DNA of 53,616 nt, taken from Bacteroidota bacterium (GTDB lineage Bacteria; Bacteroidota; Bacteroidia; UKL13-3). The translations under genes were made by a program, and so were the position numbers. Of the stretch, positions 36,694 through 44,825 are shown one piece after another. The DNA lies in the NCBI GenBank assembly GCA_947456185.1, contig CANGPW010000009.1, forward strand, positions 1-53,616, written 5' to 3'. The first letter of the stretch is position 1; every line of letters begins with the position of its first letter. The notes beneath the pieces are model-generated. The model searched no databases and was not told the origin of the DNA. It saw only the letters and a program-made list of their open reading frames with translations.

Positions 36694-37476
36694 CTAGTTG
36701 TTACAATTATTACTTAATTTTGACATGCCATATCCAAACATATCGTCTTCGATCATTGAAAGACGCAACATCCAATCTATTGCATATTTATTTTCAATTT
36801 GAGTTACTGCAAAAACAGGATTTGATGTTGAAATGTCAGTTGCCACATATGCTTTATCTCCATATCTGTCATGTCCTTCTCCTAAGGAAAAACTACCAGA
36901 ACTTATTGTATTTAAAGTATTTTTTTTACCTCCCCAATCGTCAAGTTTATTTTGAATTTTGTAAGTGCCAGTATTACTATTTTGATTAAAGCATATTGTC
37001 AACCAAAAATTATCTTCTTGCTTTTTATCGTGCCAGCCCCATTCTCCAGTCAAGTTTGCTAAATTATTTTGAAGGGAGCTATTTACACTTGTTTTTCCAT
37101 TCATTTGATTTGTAGATATATTAAACAAAATATAAATCAAAAGCAGTCCAATTGCACTTGATAAAATTTTATTAGAAAGAACTAATAAAACTAAATTTTT
37201 ACCTATTAGAGAAAATTTAGTGTTTGTATTATTTTTTGATATTGGCGGAGGAATTCGTTTTGTTGATTTTGGTATAGGAGGAATTTGATTTGATTCAATA
37301 TTTAATGAGGACTCTTTTTTCAATGCTACATATTCAGGATAAAGTTTAGCTTTTTTCCAGTCTGAAACTTTTCCGACTTCCACACAAATCATTGTTTCTT
37401 CTTCACATATTTTAATGATTTCCTCAATTGGAATAGGGCCAAAAGTAATGCCATCTTTTATGTAATAATAATTCAT
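36694..37476 (-). CDS. GYF_2-domain single-pass membrane protein (smaller)
   Basis: A 260-residue protein. The N-terminal GYF_2 domain (about 1-50) reads YYYIKDGITFGPIPIEEI, ending in VSDWKKAKLYPEY. A Pro-rich linker (PPIPKSTKRIPPPI) leads to one membrane helix (about 97-118). A soluble C-terminal domain follows (about 140-255) with LTGEWGWHDKK, strands typical of a small beta fold, and HDRYGDKAYVA. GYF_2 domains bind proline-rich peptides or act as adaptors at membranes. It is a paralogue of the following upstream gene only in the GYF_2 part. The function is unknown. Confidence 0.78.
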   Translation of the reverse strand: MNYYYIKDGITFGPIPIEEIIKICEEETMICVEVGKVSDWKKAKLYPEYVALKKESSLNIESNQIPPIPKSTKRIPPPISKNNTNTKFSLIGKNLVLLVLSNKILSSAIGLLLIYILFNISTNQMNGKTSVNSSLQNNLANLTGEWGWHDKKQEDNFWLTICFNQNSNTGTYKIQNKLDDWGGKKNTLNTISSGSFSLGEGHDRYGDKAYVATDISTSNPVFAVTQIENKYAIDWMLRLSMIEDDMFGYGMSKLSNNCNN

Positions 37477-37493
37477 AAAATTAGTTGTTTGAT

Positions 37494-38678
37494 TTAATTT
37501 TTTTCAGGTGTCTTTATATCAGAAGTTTTTTCTGGAGTTGGTGGTAAAAGAATAACTAAATTATTTTTTTGGCGAATTCGTAAATAACTTATACTTCCTC
37601 CAATTCCAAATGCAATCAGCGCACCCCAATATGGAAATTGAAAGTTTGTTTCAATAAACCCTTTCCCTATTTCATCTATTTCACTTTTTAATACAAGCTG
37701 AAGTATAATCAATGAACCCGCTCCGATTAAACCTGCAAATGTTCCTAAGATATTTTCTTTCTTTACTTTAATTAGAAAAGCACCAAGTCCTATTATAGCA
37801 GCTCCGAATGCAAAGTTTGTTAAAAAAACAATTAGTAAAATTGTTTCTGTTTCCAACTTACCGTGTATTTCAGTTTCCAAATTACCTAGGTCTTTAATTT
37901 TTGAACTAGCCTTTATTAATTCTATACCTTTAATTGAACCTATTTTTTGTGTTCCACATTTTAATTCGCAAAACGTGAAAAAGAAAAAAATAATAGCAAT
38001 CGCAAATGAAACGGGTATAATTGGTCGCCTGCTCGAAATATTATCTGCATTTGGGATTTGAACATTGATTGTATTTCGCTCTGTTGGATTGTTTGAATTT
38101 TGAATTTCCAAATTGTTCGAATTAATTTGGTTAATGTTTGATTTATTTTTTGATCTTTTAAAATTCCTAATCCAAAAAAATATTATAGTGCTAATGCCTA
38201 TTAATTTTAATGTTCCCATAATATAATAAATCTCGATATACGGAGTAGTATTAGTTGGAAATGTCATTAAAAATTCAATTCCGGGATATAATTTTAAATA
38301 TGAAAAAAAATTTTCTTTAAATTGATATATTATATGAGAATTCAGGGAGACATCTTTAGAAAAAAATGGGTTTATAAAAAATAAAATATTCTGATATTCT
38401 AATATTAAAGTTAAAACAAAAAAGCATATTAAAAATGATAACAGAATAAATATATATTTTAAATGATTAAACTTTTTATTATTTTCAAAATTGTTTGAAT
38501 TATTAATTTTTGTCTTTTCAGAAAGTGCGTTTTTGATTAATGGAAATGATTCGGCATTTTTCCAGTCGGAATCCGTACCTTCATCATCAAAAATTAATGT
38601 ATTATTGTCTATTTCGTTTAAGAGTTCGTCAATAGAAACTGGTCCAATTGATTGATTATTTTTTATGTAATACCACAT
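37494..38678 (-). CDS. GYF_2-domain multi-pass membrane protein (larger)
   Basis: A 394-residue protein. The GYF_2 domain (about 1-52) reads WYYIKNNQSIGPVSIDELL, ending in DSDWKNAESFPLI. Membrane segments lie near 75-100, 150-168, 222-240, 281-301, 309-327 and 347-366. Immediately after the third comes CELKCGTQKIGSIKGIELI, a C-x-x-x-C motif seen in related Bacteroidota membrane proteins of unknown function. The gene pairs with the smaller GYF_2 gene 17 bp downstream. Sensor or scaffold roles are possible; none is demonstrable. Confidence 0.78.
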   Translation of the reverse strand: MWYYIKNNQSIGPVSIDELLNEIDNNTLIFDDEGTDSDWKNAESFPLIKNALSEKTKINNSNNFENNKKFNHLKYIFILLSFLICFFVLTLILEYQNILFFINPFFSKDVSLNSHIIYQFKENFFSYLKLYPGIEFLMTFPTNTTPYIEIYYIMGTLKLIGISTIIFFWIRNFKRSKNKSNINQINSNNLEIQNSNNPTERNTINVQIPNADNISSRRPIIPVSFAIAIIFFFFTFCELKCGTQKIGSIKGIELIKASSKIKDLGNLETEIHGKLETETILLIVFLTNFAFGAAIIGLGAFLIKVKKENILGTFAGLIGAGSLIILQLVLKSEIDEIGKGFIETNFQFPYWGALIAFGIGGSISYLRIRQKNNLVILLPPTPEKTSDIKTPEKN

Positions 38679-38748
38679 ATTCTTTTAAGATTTGATAATT
38701 ATTTTAATTGAAATTTCAAAATACAAACATCACACATAAGTTCGACAA

Positions 38749-38982
38749 CTAGTGACGTTCTGAAATTTTGTATCTTTTTTTATTATTGGCTTCGGTAATG
38801 ATTTCCAAGAATTCGGTTTTGTCGTTAATTATTTCACCGAAGCAACTCAGGTCACGTTGCAACTGGCGCTCGCTAACATGAATATCACAGCTTTGGCAAT
38901 AATTCATTAGCTCAATAATAGATTGAGATTTATACTTCAATCGTTTGTAAATAATAAAAAAACGTTCTGCTCTGCCAGCCAT
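38749..38982 (-). CDS. Short HTH protein resembling the N-terminus of WYL regulators (probably truncated)
   Basis: A 77-residue protein: RFFIIYKRLKYKSQSIIELM, then VSERQLQRDLSCFGEI and a wing ending KKRYKISERH. This is the DeoR-like winged HTH found at the N-terminus of WYL-domain regulators. The WYL domain that should follow is absent, and the next gene begins 70 bp on. It may be a remnant or a functional mini-regulator of the GYF_2/TIR-like genes downstream. Some WYL regulators control defence loci, which makes the position notable. Confidence 0.65.
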   Translation of the reverse strand: MAGRAERFFIIYKRLKYKSQSIIELMNYCQSCDIHVSERQLQRDLSCFGEIINDKTEFLEIITEANNKKRYKISERH

Positions 38983-39143
38983 TTAAAATTATAAAATGTT
39001 GGTGCAACTTTATTACTCAGGATGAATTTAAAGAATTACAATTAGATACTAAATAGGTAACAAATAAGTACGAAAGCTATCATACAGCTAGTTACAAATT
39101 GGAAATTGTTTTTTTGACGAAGTATTTAATGTACTAATATGGC

Positions 39144-40409
39144 TTAAATAGTTTCGTTTTTATTGACTTTGAAAATAGTTTTGCGCTTATCGGTTTGGTC
39201 TTTTTCTCTTGAAAGCAGGTTCGGATAAATTTCATTTAACTGAATAATTAATCGGTGCCTTTTCATTTTTCTGCTTTCCTGCTCCATGTAATCTATTCCC
39301 AAAAGTTTGTCGAGTTCATCGGCAGATAATTCCGTTTTTGGAGAGTCAAGTATTACTTGAATAAGTGGATGTGTTTTTTCAGTATTGCTTATTTGCGGAC
39401 TAATTATTTTTTTCTTTTCTTTTTTATCTAGTTTATGAAATACCAAGTTTACTATATAAGCGAATAATAAAAGTAATAAAATAATGTATATTTTTCGGGC
39501 ATATTTTAGATTAAAAACTTGCCACCAATTGGGTGTTAGAATAAGAGGAATGGCAGATGTTTGATTTGTTTTATATAAAGAGTCAATATCTAATACTTGG
39601 TCGTTTTCAAATATTTGATTGCTGCTTTTATTCATTAAGTACAAATGATTACGATGAATTTTTAAACGGTAATCTATATTTTTAAAACCATTTTTGTCTA
39701 TAATTAAATAGGTTAAATTTTTAGTATCAATGATCACAAATTTATTACCTGTTATGTTTAAAAAATAATCTTGGGTATATAAAAATTCACCTTTATTGAT
39801 GACTTTATTAAATACAAAATCAAGATTTGTATTTAAGTTTTCAAATTTTTCCCATGTAAAAGTCTTTAAATCTAATCGATATATATTGCGATTAAATTCA
39901 TCAGGTTCGGTATCGTTACCACATTTAATATTGTTAAACGTGTATACATAGTTTCCGTTTTTAAAGGTGTAGCCACTAATAAATGGAGGTTTTGGTCCGG
40001 TGGTGGCTTTAATATACCATTCGTGAGACTTAAAGTCGAAAGCTTCTAAATTATTATGTGTAACAAACATTCCATATCCACCTAATAAATAAATGTTTTG
40101 ACTGTCGGTAAATAAAAATCGTTTAAAGTTACCGCCATGAAACATGGAATGATCAAGTCTTTCAATGGAATCGCCTTTCAAATGAAATAAGTATTGATAG
40201 CCCCATGGATTAAAAAATGTATCTTGGTTAAGCACACAAAAATTAGCCATTCCTCTTTCAAAATTTGTACCATCAGCACATTCATAAAATTGACGTGCAA
40301 TTACATCATGAACAAATTTATCTTGATAAGCATTCAGTTTTTGAGCGGTAAGCTTAAAACTTAAGGCAAAAAGGAAGAAGAATATAACAGGGTAAAATAT
40401 TTTTTTCAT
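39144..40409 (-). CDS. Membrane-bound one-component regulator: periplasmic beta-propeller-like sensor, TM helix, cytoplasmic HTH-like tail
   Basis: A 421-residue protein from the ATG at 40409, chosen because MKKIFYPVIFFFLFALSF starts a clean signal peptide; an ATG seven codons upstream is the alternative. The periplasmic part (to about 300) has Kelch-like strands (YLLGGYGMFVTHNNLEAFDF, YRLDLKTFTWEKFE). A single membrane helix (about 306-325, IYIILLLLLFAYIVNLVF) leads to a cytoplasmic domain of about 90 residues. That domain contains ELSADELDKLLGID and KMKRHRLIIQLNEIYPNLLS with a basic end. I read it as a DNA-binding, winged-HTH-like output, but it is not a textbook family. It could control the downstream cluster. 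Confidence 0.65.
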   Translation of the reverse strand: MKKIFYPVIFFFLFALSFKLTAQKLNAYQDKFVHDVIARQFYECADGTNFERGMANFCVLNQDTFFNPWGYQYLFHLKGDSIERLDHSMFHGGNFKRFLFTDSQNIYLLGGYGMFVTHNNLEAFDFKSHEWYIKATTGPKPPFISGYTFKNGNYVYTFNNIKCGNDTEPDEFNRNIYRLDLKTFTWEKFENLNTNLDFVFNKVINKGEFLYTQDYFLNITGNKFVIIDTKNLTYLIIDKNGFKNIDYRLKIHRNHLYLMNKSSNQIFENDQVLDIDSLYKTNQTSAIPLILTPNWWQVFNLKYARKIYIILLLLLFAYIVNLVFHKLDKKEKKKIISPQISNTEKTHPLIQVILDSPKTELSADELDKLLGIDYMEQESRKMKRHRLIIQLNEIYPNLLSREKDQTDKRKTIFKVNKNETI

Positions 40410-40606
40410 AAAACAATTGCAATGATACAATTCTAGTTCGCCATTTAAGGTCGAACTAAAATAGTCTAAATAATTGATACGCTTATATATTCTTTTTCAT
40501 TGATATATAATCAAAAGTAATTTGACTAGGATATAATGAAAAAGTTTTTTTCATATTTTTTAAAAAGCATTTAACAATTATAGATTTAATAATTTTCATT
40601 CTACAT

Positions 40607-40650
40607 AAGGTAGTAGTAGTGATTTTTTAAAAACTCACTACCTTGTTTTT
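40607..40650 (+). terminator. Orphan terminator-like hairpin
   Basis: AAGGTAGT / ACTACCTT pairs over 8 bp, with an alternative register through the TAG-TAG-TAG repeat, and is followed by GTTTTTC. No plus-strand gene lies upstream for several kilobases, so it might end a small RNA. Confidence 0.4.
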
Positions 40651-40791
40651 CTAATTGATTCCTATTCAGTAAAATAATTTTCAATAATGAATGGTTAAAT
40701 ACTCAATAGCAATCCCTTTAGCCTAATTTGATTTTTAAGTTCTCTAAAACTTTAAATTTCAATGAGTAAAATTTGTATGAAATATAAAATT

Positions 40792-40831
40792 GGTCCTTTG
40801 TGACCATATGAACTTATGGTCATAAAGGTCC
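40792..40831. repeat. Long imperfect hairpin
   Basis: The 17-nt arms 40792-40808 and 40815-40831 (GGTCCTTTG... / ...AAAGGTCC) pair with one mismatch and one G-T wobble, enclosing TGAACT. No T tract follows. The role is unknown. Confidence 0.65.
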
Positions 40832-41002
40832 ATAAAATTTAACTTTATTGGCATTCACTTGCATTTTGCAATAGAAATATTGAAAAGCTACCGGCTGATT
40901 ATTCACCCCGGTCTGCGACCACCCCTCAAGAGGGGAATCTGCCCGTTGTTTGTCTTTCAGCGCAGCGGCACCAACAACAATTTCAAACAAAACATATCTG
41001 TT

Positions 41003-41212
41003 TTATTTTAGATTCATTTGGAAAGAAATCCTTCTTTTTTTCTTCTTACTTTTTTCATTGTCAAAAAAGTAAGCAAAAAGACTAGACAATAAAAAGCTAC
41101 CCACCCACAAGGCAAGATGCACGGCCCGCTTTATTGTCAGGCCAACGCTCGCCAAAAACAAGCATTTGTTTGTAGGATTTTTATTTAGAGTTTTAGTATT
41201 CAGATAAATATT
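41003..41212. repeat. Dispersed-repeat-like block with perfect hairpin
   Basis: CTTACTTTTTT (41045-41055) / AAAAAAGTAAG (41063-41073) is a perfect 11-bp hairpin with a 7-nt loop. GC-richer flanks (GCACGGCCCGCTTTATTGTC) differ from the surrounding DNA. An 80-codon minus-strand frame across it looks accidental. Confidence 0.55.
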
Positions 41213-41518
41213 GATTATGCCAAAATTTACTGTCACCCTGAGCATTTCCGATATATATCGGACGAAGGGTTTTTGTTTAAAAACTAAAATTTTATGTGGG
41301 TCGAGACGCCAGATAAACTAACATTTGAAAGATGCGAGCGAGTGCTGGCATTTCGACAAGCTCAATGACCGGGAATTTCCTCCGCCTTCGCTCGCATTTT
41401 GATTATGCAAAAATTTGCTGTCACCCTGAGCTTGCCGAAGGGTTATTGTTTTAAAAAAGTAAATTTAATTTTGGGTGAGATGCCAAATAAACTCTCAATT
41501 GCAAGATGTGAGAGAGTT
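41213..41518. repeat. Two tandem about 188-bp copies of a REP-containing repeat
   Basis: The first copy (41213-41342) and the second (41401-41518) begin with GATTATGC. Both continue AAAATTT(A/G)CTGTCACCCTGAGC...GAAGGGTT and end with a (GATG)(C/T)GAG(C/A)GAGT motif. Between them lies TTCGACAAGCTCAATGACCG, also found at 35030. In the first copy the REP stem tip is replaced by the perfect palindrome CCGATATATATCGG (41248-41261). ATGCGAGCGA and TCGCTCGCAT form further inverted arms. Confidence 0.82.
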
Positions 41519-41526
41519 ATTAGCAA

Positions 41527-44358
41527 TTATTTCCTACCACCAAAACTTCTAATATTGTAAGTAAATACTAGCATGTAATAGCGAGTTAAAACTTGTGTTT
41601 TACTGTCTTCTATGTAGTTTCCAGCAATGGTTCTGCTTATATTATTGTTTTGATTTAAAATATCGTATGTGTTAAATACAATTTCGGCAGCATTATTCTT
41701 AAGGAATTTATATCCAACACCACCAGTCCATAAATAAAAATTTTGGTTGAAACTACTTCCTAGTCCAGTATAATAAGTATTGATAATTTCACTTCTTAAC
41801 ACCAAACCTTTCCATGGCAATAAGTTTAATTTAGCGGAGCTAATTTGATAAAAATAATTGTTGTTCAATTTTGTATTCAAGGTGTTTTCTACCACATTAT
41901 AAAAAGCGGTATACGATATGGTAAAATCTATTTTTTCGCTGATATTACTTGCCAATGCAAAACCAGAAGTAAGCACAAAAGTATTGGTATAATTTACCAA
42001 ATTATTTATTTTACTTGGAGTTTTATTATAGGTAGTTCCAAGGTTTAAATTCATGTTACTTTTTAGTTTTTTTACAGGAAAACCATAAGTAATAAAACTA
42101 TTGATATTCCAATATCCGTCAAAGTTTTCAGGTTTGCTAAATTGAGAACCCTTGATTAAAGTTAAATCTCCAATTTTCTGACTGCTATCTCTTACAGTAA
42201 AAGTTGAATTTCCAATATAGTTTTGGGTGTTATTTGCATTTAAAAACAAATTGAAAGTTTTTCCTTTATCGGCATTTGTTAAACCATACCTTGTAACTAT
42301 GTTATGGCTAAATTCCTGTATTAATGCTGGATTTCCAGTACTTAAACTTAAAGGATTTGAATTATCTATTACACTTTGTAATTGGTTAATGGTAGGTGCG
42401 TTGGTATTGGTTCTGTAAAATATTCTGATGTTGTTCTGCTTGTTAAATTGATAAGTAAACATCGCATTTGGCAATACATTATCAAACGTTTTTTTTACTT
42501 TAATTTCATTCGGTGTTTTTTGAACGCCTTCTAATATAACATTTTGATAATTTGCACCTAACATCAAATTAGCTTTTTCACCCATTTTATATCGGTAATT
42601 TAAACCACCTCTTTGCGTATTTAGCGTATTTTCAAAATTACTTGATAAGTTATTGTTTAATATATTGTATTCGCCATTCAGTGTGTCTTTGGTATTGGTT
42701 AGTTTGTTATTATAGTTTTGGGTGTATGAAGGCGAATAATTGGCCATGATCATTCCGTTTTTGCCTATTTGTTCTGTATAATTAATAGCTCCTGAATGAG
42801 TATAACTATTTCCAACAGTAGTTGTTCTTTGTTCAAATTTTGAAATAGAATCTGTTGGAAAATAAAAAGTGTTATTAGCATTTAAATAATTGGATCCATT
42901 TTTGTCGTTTACATCTGTTCCTAAATTAAATGAAATAGTTCTGCCTTGTTTTGCAAACTTATGTCGGTATAATATATTATTATTTAAGCTTACTCCACTA
43001 TTATTAGAGGTGTTGAAGGTATTTGTTTTATTCAATGATTCGTTGTTAAATGTTGTAAAACCATTGGTTAAACCATAAGCAGAATTTTCTTGGAAACTTA
43101 ATTTTGGTGCTAATACAATGGAGTTATTGCTGTCAATATTGTATTCTAAACGTACGTTTAACCTGTGGTTTAAATTGTCACTATTGCTTGTGCTATTTTG
43201 GTTGTATAATTGGTTAACACCACCACTTAAAAAACTGGTGCGTTGCAATTGATTATTGGTATTATTACTAGATTGATTGAAAAAATAACTTCCAGTTACT
43301 GTTAGTTTTTTTGCCCAAATATCGCTAAAGTTGATACCACCCGAATTGGTTTTATTAATTCCACCTTGATTGCCTACCACAAAATTATTACTTGCATTTC
43401 CACCGCCACCAGGCATTCCCATTCCTCTTCCGCCCATTCCCATTCCACCCCTTCCACCTTGGTTTCCGATACTTTGAAGGCCAAGTAAATCTTGAGAGCC
43501 AAAGTTTTGTTGGTTTATGTTATTGCTTAATCCTAAAATAGAAATGCGTTGCTTTCCTCTGAATAAATTAATATTTCCACCAGCAGTATATTTGTCATCG
43601 GTTCCCGGTCCTGCATATAATCTTCCAAATTTACCATTAGCTCTGCCCGCTTTTGTAACTATATTAATCGACTTTTGGGTATTTCCATCATTGAATCCAG
43701 TAAATTGTGCTTGGTCACTTTGCTTATCAAAAACTTGTATTTTTTCAATTACTTCAGCAGGTAAATTTTTTAAAGCCAAGGCCACATCATCCCCAAAAAA
43801 TTCTTTGCCATCTACCGTTACTCTTTGAACAGTTTCGCCTTGTGCTTTTACGATTCCGTTGTCTAAAGTAATTCCCGGCATTTTAGTTATCAAATCCTGT
43901 ACATTAGCATCAGGATTGGTTTTAAATGCTTTTGCATTGTATTCTATAGTATCATTTTTCTGTTGCGATCGTATGATACTTTCAGTAATATTTACATCTT
44001 TTAATTGATTTAAATTTTCAGTCATTTTAAAAACGCCAATCTTTTCTATTGGTGAATTTATTTTTATAATGCTTGCTAGTTTTTCAAAACCAATATAGGA
44101 AGCACTTAAACCATAAGTACCATATTTTAAATTATAAATTTTGAATTTTCCTTCACTATCTGTTAAACTGTTTTTCCTAGTAAGTGAATCGTTTAAATTA
44201 ACCAAGGATACCACCACACCAATTAAAGGATTTTTATTTTTTTTGCCTAAAATTTGTCCTTCAATTGTTTCAGTTTGCTGTGCAAACAATGATAAAATGG
44301 GAATGAAAAATGCAGCTATAAGTAAAAAAACATTTTTATTGATTATTTGTAATTTCAT
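41527..44358 (-). CDS. TonB-dependent-receptor-like outer-membrane protein (carboxypeptidase-regulatory-like domain, plug, barrel)
   Basis: A 943-residue protein from the ATG at 44358, which gives a clean signal peptide ending LFAQQ; an upstream ATG adds nine residues. An N-terminal CarboxypepD_reg-like domain (about 22-110; TIEGQILGKKNKNPLIGVVV, GKFKIYNLKYGTYGLSASYI) is followed by a plug-like domain (about 130-230; LITKMPGITLDNGIVKAQGE, VTVDGKEFFGDD). A barrel of the outer-membrane beta-barrel type 3 group follows. A Gly/Met-rich insertion (about 310-340; GGRGGMGMGGRGMGMPGGGG) sits in a barrel loop. It probably transports or binds a ligand at the outer membrane; the substrate is unknown. 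No SusD-like partner is present. Confidence 0.9.
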   Translation of the reverse strand: MKLQIINKNVFLLIAAFFIPILSLFAQQTETIEGQILGKKNKNPLIGVVVSLVNLNDSLTRKNSLTDSEGKFKIYNLKYGTYGLSASYIGFEKLASIIKINSPIEKIGVFKMTENLNQLKDVNITESIIRSQQKNDTIEYNAKAFKTNPDANVQDLITKMPGITLDNGIVKAQGETVQRVTVDGKEFFGDDVALALKNLPAEVIEKIQVFDKQSDQAQFTGFNDGNTQKSINIVTKAGRANGKFGRLYAGPGTDDKYTAGGNINLFRGKQRISILGLSNNINQQNFGSQDLLGLQSIGNQGGRGGMGMGGRGMGMPGGGGNASNNFVVGNQGGINKTNSGGINFSDIWAKKLTVTGSYFFNQSSNNTNNQLQRTSFLSGGVNQLYNQNSTSNSDNLNHRLNVRLEYNIDSNNSIVLAPKLSFQENSAYGLTNGFTTFNNESLNKTNTFNTSNNSGVSLNNNILYRHKFAKQGRTISFNLGTDVNDKNGSNYLNANNTFYFPTDSISKFEQRTTTVGNSYTHSGAINYTEQIGKNGMIMANYSPSYTQNYNNKLTNTKDTLNGEYNILNNNLSSNFENTLNTQRGGLNYRYKMGEKANLMLGANYQNVILEGVQKTPNEIKVKKTFDNVLPNAMFTYQFNKQNNIRIFYRTNTNAPTINQLQSVIDNSNPLSLSTGNPALIQEFSHNIVTRYGLTNADKGKTFNLFLNANNTQNYIGNSTFTVRDSSQKIGDLTLIKGSQFSKPENFDGYWNINSFITYGFPVKKLKSNMNLNLGTTYNKTPSKINNLVNYTNTFVLTSGFALASNISEKIDFTISYTAFYNVVENTLNTKLNNNYFYQISSAKLNLLPWKGLVLRSEIINTYYTGLGSSFNQNFYLWTGGVGYKFLKNNAAEIVFNTYDILNQNNNISRTIAGNYIEDSKTQVLTRYYMLVFTYNIRSFGGRK

Positions 44359-44522
44359 TGAATAAATATGTATTAAAGTTCGCAAATATAAAAGTTGAAA
44401 AGGCTAATGAGTATTTTATTTTTTACTTCATTTTTATTATTTTAAATAATAAAATAATAAATTTTGTTTTTTGTTTTTTTTGTATTTATTTTTCAAAATA
44501 TTTAAATCATAATATAAATGAT

Positions 44523-44825
44523 ATGATAATGTTACTATTACTTTTAAATACCAATGATATTGAAGGATTTTTATATGTAAACTTTATACCAGTATTTGTA
44601 TCATTAGTAATCATACTATTATTTATTTTTAGTTTCAGCACTTACTTTAACATTAAATACCAATGCCCAAAATGTGGAGCTGTAAAAGACATTTCGAGGA
44701 TTAGAAAAAATAAAATATTTAAGTTGCTTCGTTTCAGTGATGAATATAGAAAATATTCATGTGGAAAATGTCATAAAAAATTTTATATTTTCAATAAAAA
44801 TCAAGAAAACACAAAAACTACTTAA
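44523..44825 (+). CDS. Small single-TM zinc-ribbon protein (paralogue 1)
   Basis: About 100 residues from the ATG at 44523; the open frame extends upstream into the divergent gene's start but that part looks non-coding. A membrane helix (about 17-40; VSLVIILLFIFSFS) is followed by a two-knuckle zinc ribbon: CPKC, then IRKNKIFKLLRFSDEYRKYS, then CGKC. The protein at 47068-47304 has the same plan and spacing. The cytoplasmic zinc ribbon may bind a partner or nucleic acid; the function is unknown. Its end overlaps the convergent mtgA stop by 8 bp. Confidence 0.68.
   Translation: MIMLLLLLNTNDIEGFLYVNFIPVFVSLVIILLFIFSFSTYFNIKYQCPKCGAVKDISRIRKNKIFKLLRFSDEYRKYSCGKCHKKFYIFNKNQENTKTT

Larger units (their letters stand above)
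40410..41002. other. Gene-free region with several hairpins
   Basis: No credible gene is seen. It contains the slippery hairpin AAGGTAGT (40607-40614) / ACTACCTT (40637-40644) followed by GTTTTTC. A long hairpin lies at 40792-40831. A dispersed-repeat-like block occurs at about 40890-40980, including CCCCTCAAGAGGGG (40924-40937). Confidence 0.6.

Noticed and set aside
41003-41245. 80-residue minus-strand reading frame ending KKKKRRISFQMNLK
   Set aside because: It spans hairpins and REP-like repeats and its sequence follows the palindromes; it looks like an accidental frame over dispersed repeats.
44358-44522. Upstream extension of the first TM-zinc-ribbon gene to an ATG at 44358
   Set aside because: It would overlap the start of the divergent receptor gene and adds a Phe/Ile/Asn-rich stretch typical of AT-rich non-coding DNA; the ATG at 44523 gives the same architecture as the paralogue.
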